Assembly: GCF_040371945.1 (NCBI RefSeq)
Contig: NZ_BAABWS010000003.1
Coordinates: forward strand, 62,001-126,000
From: Litorivita sp040371945
GTDB taxonomy: Bacteria > Pseudomonadota > Alphaproteobacteria > Rhodobacterales > Rhodobacteraceae
Reading direction: 5' to 3'
Length of the DNA stretch: 64,000 nucleotides
Position 1 is the stretch's first letter; each line of letters starts with the position of its first letter. Both the position numbers and the translations under genes were made by a program. This document shows, piece after piece, positions 43,342-51,499 of the stretch. Below the pieces are notes generated by a model. It saw only the letters and a program-made list of their open reading frames with translations, searched no databases and had not been told where the DNA came from.

Positions 43342-43422
43342 GCCTTCGGCGAGGATATTTTTGGAACCTGCAAGGCGCGAGCGTCCGGCTTTGCAGGTTC
43401 TGTAAATATCCCCGCCGGAGGC
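43342..43422. repeat. Long imperfect inverted repeat
   Basis: GCCTTCGGCGAGGATATTT at the left is mirrored by AAATATCCCCGCCGGAGGC at the right, and inside them GAACCTGCAA pairs with TTGCAGGTTC. The left arm resembles the GGCGGGAGTATTT-type sequences I know as common between convergent genes in Rhodobacteraceae. It lies between convergent genes here and may serve as a second terminator. Confidence 0.65.
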
Positions 43423-43447
43423 TCCTGTCCGCGCAGCGCGCGCGGAT

Positions 43448-44476
43448 CTAGCCGACCTTGACGATCTGCTTGCCAAGGTTCTTGCCCTTGAGCAGCCCCA
43501 TAAAGGCGGCGGGGGCGTTCTCCAGACCCTCGGCAATGTCCTCGATATGGGCGATCTCGCCCGAGCCGACTTTCGGGCCGACCTCTTTCATGAATTCGCC
43601 AAAGCGGCTGACGTGATCGGTTTGCAAAAGGCCCTGCACCGTGATGCGGTTGACCAGCACCATGCGCCAGAATTTTTGCAAGGGCATATCGCCGGTTTCG
43701 TCCGAGGCGCCGCTATACCATGCGATCATACCGCAGACGATGATACGCCCGTGCAGGTTGATGTTGGGCAAGATGCCGCCCAGCGTCGGCCCGCCGACGT
43801 TTTCGAAATAGATATCGACGCCGTTCGGGCAATGCTCGCGCAGGGCGCCGCGCATTTGCTTGGCTGTGGGGAATTCGCGGTGATCGATGCAGGCGTCAAA
43901 GCCGAATTTCTCGACCGCGATCTTGCACTTCTGCGCGCCACCCGCGACGCCGATGACGCGCAATCCGGCCTGTTTGGCCAATTGGCCGACCATCGAGCCG
44001 ACCGGCCCCGTTGCGGCCCCCACGACGAGCGTCTCGCCCGCCTTCATCTTGCCGTAAGCCGTCATGCCCGCCCAAGCGGTGAAGCCGGGCATGCCGAGCA
44101 CCCCAAGCGCGGTGCGCGGGTCTGCGACGCTCGGGTCAAGCTTGCGCAGGTGGTTTCCGGGCAAACAGCCATGTGTGGCCCAGCCGAACATGCCAAAGCA
44201 GTGATCGCCCTCTTTGAATTTCTCGTGGTTGGATTTGAGCACGACCCCCACGGTGCCCGCTTCCATCGTCCCGCCGATCGGCACGGGGTTGGCGTAGGAT
44301 TTCGCGTCATCCATCCGCCCGCGCATATAGGGGTCGAGCGACATATGCGTCACCCGCACCAGAACCTCACCCTCTTTGGGTTCGGGCATGGGCAGGTCTT
44401 CGTAGGAAAAATCCTCGGCAACGGGGTCGCCATCGGGGCGGCGGGCCAAGGCCACGCGGTGCATCATTTCGGTCAT
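43448..44476 (-). CDS. NADP-dependent oxidoreductase, medium-chain (CurA/leukotriene-B4 dehydrogenase type)
   Basis: A 342-residue zinc-independent medium-chain reductase. The nucleotide-binding region LVVGAATGPVGSMVGQLAKQ, the N-terminal MSLDPYMRGRM and the FENVGGPTLGGILPNINLHG segment are typical of the CurA/prostaglandin-reductase group, which reduces alpha,beta-unsaturated carbonyls with NADPH. It is transcribed in the direction of the thioesterase and phosphotransferase genes and ends near the long inverted repeat. The natural substrate is unknown; a detoxifying or accessory role in acyl metabolism is possible. Confidence 0.88.
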   Translation of the reverse strand: MTEMMHRVALARRPDGDPVAEDFSYEDLPMPEPKEGEVLVRVTHMSLDPYMRGRMDDAKSYANPVPIGGTMEAGTVGVVLKSNHEKFKEGDHCFGMFGWATHGCLPGNHLRKLDPSVADPRTALGVLGMPGFTAWAGMTAYGKMKAGETLVVGAATGPVGSMVGQLAKQAGLRVIGVAGGAQKCKIAVEKFGFDACIDHREFPTAKQMRGALREHCPNGVDIYFENVGGPTLGGILPNINLHGRIIVCGMIAWYSGASDETGDMPLQKFWRMVLVNRITVQGLLQTDHVSRFGEFMKEVGPKVGSGEIAHIEDIAEGLENAPAAFMGLLKGKNLGKQIVKVG

Positions 44477-44584
44477 GTTGATCCTCCTCTGAATCCGAGG
44501 ATCATTGTGAAGGGCCAGAAAATATCGGCAAGGGGCAAGCGGCCCGCGCCGCGCTTTCGTCGCGTCACAAACGCGCGCCGCAGC

Positions 44585-44998
44585 CTAGCCGCGGCTGCGG
44601 TATCGAAACACGCCCGTGCCGCTGGCCACTTTGGTGCCCAGCTCGTCCATCACCGTGGCTTCGGCGAAGAATGTCTTGCGCCCGCCGCCGGTGCGCCGCC
44701 CTTCGGCGATCAAGAGTTTGCCCTTGGCCTGTCCGACGAAGTTGACGTTGAGCGAGAGGGTCATCGCCAGTTGCGGATTGGCGCGATCGCCGGTGTAGCA
44801 GCCGCAAAACCCCATCACCGTATCAAGCATCACCGCATGCACGCCGCCATGCGGGATGCCGTAGCGGTTCATCAAATAAGGCTCCAGCGGCAATTCAAAG
44901 CGCGCGTAATCGGGCGACCATGCCTTGATCTCGAACCCGAGGTGCTGTTGCAGCGGGTAGGCCTCTTCGACCAATGCGGGGTCAAGCTCTTGGGTCAT
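44585..44998 (-). CDS. PaaI-family hotdog thioesterase
   Basis: A 137-residue single hotdog domain. The NRYGIPHGGVHAVMLDTVMG segment around the central helix carries the PaaI-type HGG motif. Such enzymes hydrolyse acyl- or aryl-CoA esters, often to recover CoA from stalled pathways. The ATG 44996-44998 with AAGGA upstream gives a conserved start; a longer frame is open but unsupported. It lies between the phosphotransferase and the oxidoreductase genes. Confidence 0.85.
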   Translation of the reverse strand: MTQELDPALVEEAYPLQQHLGFEIKAWSPDYARFELPLEPYLMNRYGIPHGGVHAVMLDTVMGFCGCYTGDRANPQLAMTLSLNVNFVGQAKGKLLIAEGRRTGGGRKTFFAEATVMDELGTKVASGTGVFRYRSRG

Positions 44999-45072
44999 GC
45001 GGGGGGTCCTTTTCGGGGTGGGGTCAATGAAAAAGGGCGCCGCCAATGCCGCGCCCCTCATGCTCTATTGGA

Positions 45073-46107
45073 TCAGACGGTTTTGGCGGCCGTAAGCCCG
45101 TGCGCGGCAAATCGCGGCACCGCCGCGCCCAGTTTGATCGCCCGTTCGGGATTGGAGGCATTGCCGTCCAGCGCACGTTTGTAGACGCCTTGGATAATGC
45201 CGCCCATGCGGAACAGCGTGAAGGCCAGATAGAAGCCGAACTTGTCGATCCCGCCAATGCCGCGCCGCGTGCAATAGGCTTCGATAAATTCCTCATCCAT
45301 CATCAGGCCCTCGGCCTTGCGGTCGATCCCCGCCAATCCGCGCCCTTCGGTTCCCGGAGGCATGCCCCATTGCATGATCACCGCGGCCAGATCGGCGTAG
45401 GGGTGCCCCGTGGTGGACAATTCCCAATCCAAGACGGCGGCGCATTTCGATCCCGTGGGTTCAAACAGCATATTGTCGATGCGGTAATCGCCGTGGACCA
45501 AGGTGCGTTGGCCGTCGTCTTCGGGGATATTGCCGTCCAGCCATGTGATCAGCTCTTCCATCTCGGGGATGTGGTCGGTTTCCGAGGCGCGGTATTGTTT
45601 GGTCCAGCGGTCGATCTGGCGGCGGTAATAATTGCCGTCCGGCCCGTAATCGGACAGCCCGCGCGCCTCCAGATCGACATCGTGGATCGCGGCCAGAACG
45701 CGGCCCATCTCGTCGAGGATCGGGCGGCGCTCGCTGGCGGGAATTTCGGGCATGGTGGGCAGGTTGAAATTGCGCCCCTTCACCTCGTCCATGACGTAGA
45801 ACATCGAGCCGATGACATCATCATCCTCGCATAGGACATGCATTTTGGCGACCGGCACATCCGAGCCTTGCAGCGCCGATTGCACGCGAAACTCGCGGTC
45901 GACCGCATGGGCGGATTTGAGCAAGACACCGGGCGGCTTGCGGCGCAGCACATAATTGGCCTTGGGGGTTTTGAGGCGGAAGGTCGGGTTGGATTGCCCG
46001 ACGTCGAATTTCTCGGCCTCGATCGGGCCTTCAAAGCCCTCCATATTGGCCGAAAGCCATTTGGCCACGGCGTCCGTGTCGAGTTTGGTGGGGTCGCTTT
46101 TCGTCAT
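45073..46107 (-). CDS. Phosphotransferase family protein (ACAD10/APH-like)
   Basis: A 344-residue kinase-like protein of the aminoglycoside-phosphotransferase fold. The catalytic loop is LVHGDYRIDNMLFE and the metal-binding aspartate is in AVLDWELSTTG; the N-terminal nucleotide-binding part includes PNYVLRRKPPG-like KANYVLRRKPPGVLL. Proteins of this type sit beside acyl-CoA dehydrogenases in bacteria and are fused to one in human ACAD10/11, where the kinase handles 4-hydroxy acids. That gives a reasonable hint at a role in hydroxyacyl metabolism. It starts 15 bases after the histidine phosphatase stop. Confidence 0.87.
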   Translation of the reverse strand: MTKSDPTKLDTDAVAKWLSANMEGFEGPIEAEKFDVGQSNPTFRLKTPKANYVLRRKPPGVLLKSAHAVDREFRVQSALQGSDVPVAKMHVLCEDDDVIGSMFYVMDEVKGRNFNLPTMPEIPASERRPILDEMGRVLAAIHDVDLEARGLSDYGPDGNYYRRQIDRWTKQYRASETDHIPEMEELITWLDGNIPEDDGQRTLVHGDYRIDNMLFEPTGSKCAAVLDWELSTTGHPYADLAAVIMQWGMPPGTEGRGLAGIDRKAEGLMMDEEFIEAYCTRRGIGGIDKFGFYLAFTLFRMGGIIQGVYKRALDGNASNPERAIKLGAAVPRFAAHGLTAAKTV

Positions 46108-46122
46108 GATCGGCCCTCTTTC

Positions 46123-46791
46123 TTAGCTATAGGTGAGCATTGTGTCGGCGTTGGACGCATCGATATGGGGCGTCTCGTTATAGCCGTGCAGGTAGAAATT
46201 GCGCTCCGAGAACACAAAACGGTTCACGGCGCAGTTCTTCATTTGCAGTTGGAATTTGATCTGCTGGGCCGAGGGGGCCTCGACGCAGGCGGCCAGCATC
46301 TGCCCGATGGCGCCCCCCGACGAGACCGCCAGAACCGTCTGGCCTTGGGCCGCGACCAGCGTCTTGCGCGCGGCTTCGACGCGGGCGGTAAAGGCCTGCC
46401 ATGTTTCGGGCGGGTCGATCACATCGCCGCGCTGCCATGCCAGAACCGTATCGCGCAGGGTGCGAAAATGGCTTTTGCGTTCGGTGTGCATATGTTCGGG
46501 CGGCGGCGTGTGGCGGTAATGCGCATCCAGCAGCGCCTTGAAGTCAAATTCGTTCAGGCCCGCATGGATCGTGGCGGGGGCCGCCTCCAATCCCATGCCG
46601 CGCGCGATGCCTTCATAGGTCTCGCGGTGGCGACGCTGCGCGCCGATGAAAAACGCATCGGGCCGCACGCCTTGGGCGGCCAGAGCCTTGCCAAGGGCGA
46701 AAGACTGCTCATGGCCAAGCTCGCTCAGAACGTCGTAATTGGCGGCGCCGAAAGAGGCCTGCGCGTGGCGGACGACGAAAAGCTCGGGCAT
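46123..46791 (-). CDS. Histidine phosphatase family protein
   Basis: A 222-residue phosphoglycerate-mutase-like protein. The catalytic RHA motif (VVRHAQASFG) is at residues 8-10, and the second-histidine region is LAVSSGGAIGQML, where the usual H of the family is not obvious. Activity is therefore uncertain. The ATG 46789-46791 has GGAGA six bases upstream. It lies between the thiolase and phosphotransferase genes, and pairs of phosphatase and kinase-like genes of this type recur next to acyl-CoA dehydrogenases. Confidence 0.82.
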   Translation of the reverse strand: MPELFVVRHAQASFGAANYDVLSELGHEQSFALGKALAAQGVRPDAFFIGAQRRHRETYEGIARGMGLEAAPATIHAGLNEFDFKALLDAHYRHTPPPEHMHTERKSHFRTLRDTVLAWQRGDVIDPPETWQAFTARVEAARKTLVAAQGQTVLAVSSGGAIGQMLAACVEAPSAQQIKFQLQMKNCAVNRFVFSERNFYLHGYNETPHIDASNADTMLTYS

Positions 46792-46879
46792 GAATAGTCT
46801 CCAGTAGGGGTATAAGTTGGGGGGAGTAGGGAAGGGGCCGCAGCATCGCCGCGGCCCCAAATGATGTTTTGGCCCTGAG

Positions 46880-48082
46880 TTACAGAACCTCGAAGAGGCC
46901 CGCCGCACCCATGCCGCCGCCGACGCACATGGTGACGACAACATATTTCGCACCGCGGCGTTTGCCTTCGATGAGCGCGTGGCCCACCATACGCGCGCCG
47001 GACATGCCGTAGGGGTGGCCGATCGAGATCGCGCCGCCATTGACGTTGAGCAATTCGTCAGGAATGCCCAAAACGCGCTGCGATTGCAGAACCTGGCTGG
47101 CGAAAGCCTCGTTGAGTTCCCACAGGCCGATGTCGTCGATCTTCAGGCCATGGGCTTCGAGAAGCTTCGGCACCGCGTAGATCGGGCCAATGCCCATTTC
47201 ATCAGGCTCGCAACCTGCGGCCATCACGCCGACATAGCGGCCCAGAGGCTGAAGCCCGCGCTTTTCGGCTTCTTTGGCTTCCATGATCACCGAGGCCGAT
47301 GCGCCGTCCGACAATTGCGAGGCGTTGCCGGCGGTGATGAATTTGCCTTCCTTGACGGTCTGGCCGTCCTTGAACACGGGGGCCAAGGATTGCAGGTTTT
47401 CCAAAACGGTCGAGGGGCGGTTGCCTTCGTCCTTGGACAGGGTGACTTCCTTGAAAGACACCTCTTTGGTCTCTTTGTCCATCACGCCCATGGTCGAGGT
47501 CAGCGGCACGATCTCGTCGTCGAATTTGCCCGCTTCTTGCGCGGCGGCGGTGCGCTGCTGCGATTTGAGGGCGTATTCGTCTTGGTCCTCGCGCGACACG
47601 TTATACCGCGCGGCGACGATTTCGGCGGTTTCCAGCATCGACATGTACAGCGCCGGTTTGTGCTCGTGGACCCACGGATCGCGGGCACGGTCGGTGCGCA
47701 TGTTCTGGTTCTGCACCAGCGAGATCGATTCAACGCCGCCGCCGATGCACACCTGCATGCCGTCATGGATGACCTGTTTGGCCGCTGTGGCAATGGCCAT
47801 CAGGCCCGAGGCGCACTGACGGTCCATCGACTGGCCCGCGATGGTCACGGGCAGGCCCGCGCGGATCACCGCTTGGCGGCCGATGTTGCCGCCGGTCGAG
47901 CCTTGCTGGATCGCGGTGCCGATGACGCAATCAGAGATTTCCGACCCGTCGAGGCCCGCACGCGCAACCGCGTTCGAGACCGCATGGCCGATCAGTTCTT
48001 GCGCTTGGGTGTTGTTGAACGCGCCGCGATAGGCTTTGCCGATCGGGGTCCGCGCGGTGGAGACGATGACTGCGTCACGCAT
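46880..48082 (-). CDS. Acetyl-CoA acyltransferase (thiolase)
   Basis: A 400-residue thiolase cleaving 3-ketoacyl-CoA at the last beta-oxidation step. The acylated cysteine is C90 in DRQCASGLMAIA, the histidine region is SIGHPYGMSGARMVG and the second cysteine is in VTMCVGGGMGAAGLFEVL at the C-terminus. It is similar in length to PimB-type and FadA-type enzymes. It follows the MFE2-like dehydrogenase gene by 37 bases in the minus-strand series, which supplies the remaining steps of the spiral. Confidence 0.94.
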   Translation of the reverse strand: MRDAVIVSTARTPIGKAYRGAFNNTQAQELIGHAVSNAVARAGLDGSEISDCVIGTAIQQGSTGGNIGRQAVIRAGLPVTIAGQSMDRQCASGLMAIATAAKQVIHDGMQVCIGGGVESISLVQNQNMRTDRARDPWVHEHKPALYMSMLETAEIVAARYNVSREDQDEYALKSQQRTAAAQEAGKFDDEIVPLTSTMGVMDKETKEVSFKEVTLSKDEGNRPSTVLENLQSLAPVFKDGQTVKEGKFITAGNASQLSDGASASVIMEAKEAEKRGLQPLGRYVGVMAAGCEPDEMGIGPIYAVPKLLEAHGLKIDDIGLWELNEAFASQVLQSQRVLGIPDELLNVNGGAISIGHPYGMSGARMVGHALIEGKRRGAKYVVVTMCVGGGMGAAGLFEVL

Positions 48083-48119
48083 GGGATTATGTCCTTAATG
48101 GTTGTGAATTACGGGGTGA

Positions 48120-49049
48120 TTATTTGCTCGGAAGGGTGATGCCGCGGATCGCGGCGGCCATCTGGGCGTATTTGCTGGTTTGATCGAAGGCGCCGGCCAT
48201 TTCTTTTTGGCCCTTCGGATCGCGGATGTCGTCCATGCGGGCGACAATGCTGTCCACGTCAAGCTCGTCGTCGCCAAAGGCCACGCCGACCGTCTCGTAA
48301 ATCTTGGTCTCGGCAAAGACACCGCCGCCCGCGCCAAGGATCATCTTGGTCGGTGCGCCATCGGTGACCAAAGCCATCAGGCCCGGCGTGATGGTTTCGG
48401 GCTGGAGCAGGTCAAGCACCTGCTGCGGCAGCAGACCTTCGGTCATGCGCGTCGCCGCCGTCGGGGCGAGGGTGTTGATCTTGATGTTATATTTCGCGCC
48501 CTCTTGGCACAGAACATTCATCAAACCGACAACGCCCATTTTCGCCGCGCCATAGTTGGATTGGCCAAAGTTGCCATACATGCCGCTGGCCGAAGTGGTA
48601 TAGACGATGCGGCCGTATTCGCGCGCGCGGAAATGCTCCCAAAGGGCTTTGGTCGTTACGACCGACCCCATCAGATGCACATCCAGCACAAGGCGGAAGT
48701 CCGGCATTTCCATTTTGACAAAGGTCTTGTCGCGCAAAATGCCCGCATTGTTGACCAAAATGTCCACATGGCCCCATTCGGCAATGGCCTGATCGACCAT
48801 ATCCTTGACCTGCGCCTCATCGGTGACATTGGCGCCATGCGCGATGGCTTCGCCGCCCGCGTCGCGGATTTCCTTGACCACGGCTTCGGCTTGGGCCGAA
48901 TTGGCCCCCGTGCCATCGGTCGCCACGCCCAGATCATTGACCACGACCTTGGCGCCGCGCGCCGCAAGGCCAAGCGCATGGGAGCGGCCGAGCCCGACGC
49001 CCGCGCCGGTGACAATGGCCACGCGGCCGGTGAAATCTACTTTGCTCAT
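48120..49049 (-). CDS. Short-chain dehydrogenase resembling the MFE-2 hydroxyacyl-CoA dehydrogenase domain
   Basis: A 309-residue SDR. The cofactor motif is VTGAGVGLGRSHALGLAARG followed by VVVNDLG, an arrangement typical of the peroxisomal multifunctional enzyme 2 dehydrogenase domain. NNAGILRDKTF and YGAAKMGVVGLMN provide the active-site Asn, Tyr and Lys. A 60-residue C-terminal extension follows the SDR core. The gene's ATG overlaps the MaoC stop as ATGA. Together the two split proteins recreate the dehydrogenase plus hydratase-2 pair of MFE-2, so (R)-3-hydroxyacyl-CoA is the likely intermediate. Confidence 0.88.
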   Translation of the reverse strand: MSKVDFTGRVAIVTGAGVGLGRSHALGLAARGAKVVVNDLGVATDGTGANSAQAEAVVKEIRDAGGEAIAHGANVTDEAQVKDMVDQAIAEWGHVDILVNNAGILRDKTFVKMEMPDFRLVLDVHLMGSVVTTKALWEHFRAREYGRIVYTTSASGMYGNFGQSNYGAAKMGVVGLMNVLCQEGAKYNIKINTLAPTAATRMTEGLLPQQVLDLLQPETITPGLMALVTDGAPTKMILGAGGGVFAETKIYETVGVAFGDDELDVDSIVARMDDIRDPKGQKEMAGAFDQTSKYAQMAAAIRGITLPSK

Positions 49050-49513
49050 GCGGGTGCTCCGAAATAGCGGCGGCCCAGCCATTCGGCGACAAGGGCGGGT
49101 TTCTCTTGGCCTTCGATTTCGACGGTGACGGCCAATGTGGTTTGGATCTCGCCTTCGCGGATGTCATCCAAGGCCTGCAACACGAACCGGCCCCGCACGC
49201 GGCTGCCGGTCTTGACCGGCGAGACAAAGCGCACTTTGTTCATGCCGTAGTTGACGCCCATGACAACGCCGGTGATCGACGGCATCTCGTAAACCATCGC
49301 GGACAAAAGCGAGAGGGTCAAAAACCCATGTGCAATCGTCGTGCCGAACGGGGTTTTCGCCGCCGCTTCGGGGTCCACATGGATGAACTGGTGATCATGG
49401 GTGCATTCGGCAAATTGGTCGATCTGCTCTTGTGTGACCGTATACCATTCGGACACGCCCATTTCCTTGCCGACAAAGGCCTCGTATTCCGCGCGGGAGA
49501 GTTGTTTGGCCAT
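49046..49513 (-). CDS. MaoC family dehydratase (enoyl-CoA hydratase 2-like)
   Basis: A 155-residue hotdog protein. The hydratase-2 region reads CTHDHQFIHVDPEAA then FGTTIAHGFLTLSLLS, with the Asp-His pair of R-specific hydratases. It probably interconverts enoyl-CoA and (R)-3-hydroxyacyl-CoA for the adjacent SDR. I start at ATG 49511-49513 with AAGGA upstream; a GTG two codons earlier is possible. It lies two bases beyond the upstream SDR's stop and overlaps the next SDR by four bases. Confidence 0.9.
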   Translation of the reverse strand: MAKQLSRAEYEAFVGKEMGVSEWYTVTQEQIDQFAECTHDHQFIHVDPEAAAKTPFGTTIAHGFLTLSLLSAMVYEMPSITGVVMGVNYGMNKVRFVSPVKTGSRVRGRFVLQALDDIREGEIQTTLAVTVEIEGQEKPALVAEWLGRRYFGAPA

Positions 49514-49515
49514 GA

Positions 49516-50343
49516 TCACAAATCCTTATTGAACAAAGAGCCGGGAGCATTGGATTGCATCCCGCCCGACAAAGGCAGGATCGCGCCCGACAGATAGGCC
49601 CCGCCGCGTCCGCACAGATATTGCAACGCGCCCGCGATGTCCTCGGGGCTGCCGACGCGGCCCAAAGGCACGCCCTTGGCCGATTCGGCTTGGCCCTCTT
49701 CGGTGCCGATGGCAAAGGCGGTCATTTTCGACACAAACGGACCAGGCGCGATGGCATTGACGGTGATCCCTTCGGGGGCCAGATCATTGCTGAGCACGCG
49801 GGTCATATGGTGCACCGCGCCTTTGGACACGGCATAGGAATAGGTCGATGTGCCTTTGGGAATATCGCCCATGACCGATCCGACATTGACCACGCGGGCC
49901 GGATCGTTCGGCGCGCTGGCGGCTTTGAGCAGCGGCAAAAGCTGCTGCGTCAGGTGGAACATGCCTTGCACATTGAGCGACAACAGCTTGTCCCACGCCT
50001 CATAGGGATGCTCGCCGATGGGCGCGCCCCATGTGCGGCCCGCGTTGTTCATCAAGATATGCAGCTTGCCGGTGCGGCTTTGCACTTCGGCGACCAAAGC
50101 ATCAATGCCCGCCTCGGTGGCGACATCGCCGCCAAAGCCCTCGACGCTGCCCGCCACGCCCGAGGCGTTGATCTCGGCGGCGACGGCTTCGCAGGCGTCG
50201 GCCTTGCGGCTGGCAATCAGGACGCGCGCGCCCGCTGCGGCCAGACCCTCGGCGGCCATGCGGCCAATGCCGGTGGCGCCGCCGGTGACCAGCGCCACCT
50301 TCCCCGTCAAATCGAACAGGGCGCTCGGTGTCATCGTGCTCAT
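49516..50343 (-). CDS. Short-chain dehydrogenase/reductase
   Basis: A 275-residue classical SDR: cofactor motif VTGGATGIGRMAAEGLAAAG, NNAG (MNNAGRTWG), active-site S in VGSVMG and Y-x3-K in YSYAVSKGAVHH. The ASRK at the end of beta-2 suggests NADP(H) preference. The substrate is unknown; its place after two acyl-CoA dehydrogenase genes and before the MaoC gene suggests a hydroxyacyl or related intermediate. Three bases separate its start from the upstream gene's stop. Confidence 0.88.
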   Translation of the reverse strand: MSTMTPSALFDLTGKVALVTGGATGIGRMAAEGLAAAGARVLIASRKADACEAVAAEINASGVAGSVEGFGGDVATEAGIDALVAEVQSRTGKLHILMNNAGRTWGAPIGEHPYEAWDKLLSLNVQGMFHLTQQLLPLLKAASAPNDPARVVNVGSVMGDIPKGTSTYSYAVSKGAVHHMTRVLSNDLAPEGITVNAIAPGPFVSKMTAFAIGTEEGQAESAKGVPLGRVGSPEDIAGALQYLCGRGGAYLSGAILPLSGGMQSNAPGSLFNKDL

Positions 50344-50346
50344 ATC

Positions 50347-51480
50347 TTAAAATCCTCTCGCGGCGGCGACGCGTGCGGCATGATAGCCGTAATCGCCGAG
50401 CCATTCGGTGCCCACACGGGCCCGTTTCATGAAAAAGCCCATGTCGAATTCATCGGTCATGCCGATGCCGCCGTGCATTTGCACGCCTTCGATCACGCAA
50501 AGCTTTGCGGTTTCTGTTGCCCGCGCCTTGGCCAAGGACACGGCCAGTTCAGCCTCGTCGAAATTGGCATCGAGCACGCGGCCCGCATTGGCGATGGCCG
50601 ATGCGGTGACCTCGATTTCCGACCACATATGCGCAGCGCGGTGTTGCAGCGCCTGAAAGGTGCCGATCAATTTGTCGAACTGCTTGCGCTCCTTGAGGTA
50701 GCTCGCAGTCATCGCAAAAGAGCCCGAAGACAGGCCGGTCAATTCAGCGGCCAAAGCCGCCTGACCCGCGCGCAGCGCCCCGTTCAGCGCCGCCAGACCG
50801 CCGCCGACCTCGCCGACCACATCGTCGCCCGTGGCCTCGACACCGTCAAAGCTCAGAGCGGCGAAATCGCGCCCGTCCACGGTGTTGATCGCCTCGCGCG
50901 ACAGGCCCGCGCGATCCGCGTCGATGTCGAACAGGGTGAGGCCCTCGGCCTCGCCCGCCGCGCCGCCGCTGCGCGCCAGAACCAGCACGCGGTCGGCATT
51001 GCGCCCCTCGGCGACAAATCCCTTCTTGCCCGAAAGCTTGAAGGCATTGCCGTTCTGCGCCGCTTCCATCGCGGTGCGTTCGGGGGCGAATTTGGCGCCC
51101 TCGTCAATGGCCAGCGCGTAGATCAGGTTGCCCTCGGCAATCGCCGACAGGCTCTCGCCCGCCCGCGCATTGGCCGCGTTGCGCAGCGCCGTTGCGGCGA
51201 TCACTGCGGTCGAGATAAACGGCGAGGCGACCAGCGTCTGGCCCATTTCCTCGGCGATGATCCCCGCCGCGCGGTGACCCATATCGACGCCGCCGTGGTC
51301 CTCACCGACCAACACACCGGCCCATCCCATTTGCGCCATCTCGCGCCACAGGCCCTTGTCAAACCCCGTGCCCTCGTCACGCACCTTGCGAAAGGCTTTG
51401 ACCGGCGCATTGGCGTCGAGGAAACCGCGCGTGCTATCGCGCAGCATTGTTTCGTCTTCATTGAGAAGAAGGCTTTCCAT
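50347..51480 (-). CDS. Acyl-CoA dehydrogenase, small-subunit type
   Basis: A 377-residue acyl-CoA dehydrogenase homologue (MESLLLNEDETMLRDSTRGF, KERKQFDKLIGTFQALQHRA, IEGVQMHGGIGMTDEFDMGF). It has the divergent middle of small-subunit-type members and sits 19 bases after a 404-residue partner. As with the plus-strand pair, a heteromeric enzyme is likely. It is second in the long minus-strand series. Confidence 0.88.
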   Translation of the reverse strand: MESLLLNEDETMLRDSTRGFLDANAPVKAFRKVRDEGTGFDKGLWREMAQMGWAGVLVGEDHGGVDMGHRAAGIIAEEMGQTLVASPFISTAVIAATALRNAANARAGESLSAIAEGNLIYALAIDEGAKFAPERTAMEAAQNGNAFKLSGKKGFVAEGRNADRVLVLARSGGAAGEAEGLTLFDIDADRAGLSREAINTVDGRDFAALSFDGVEATGDDVVGEVGGGLAALNGALRAGQAALAAELTGLSSGSFAMTASYLKERKQFDKLIGTFQALQHRAAHMWSEIEVTASAIANAGRVLDANFDEAELAVSLAKARATETAKLCVIEGVQMHGGIGMTDEFDMGFFMKRARVGTEWLGDYGYHAARVAAARGF

Positions 51481-51499
51481 GCTCAGATTTCCTTATGTC

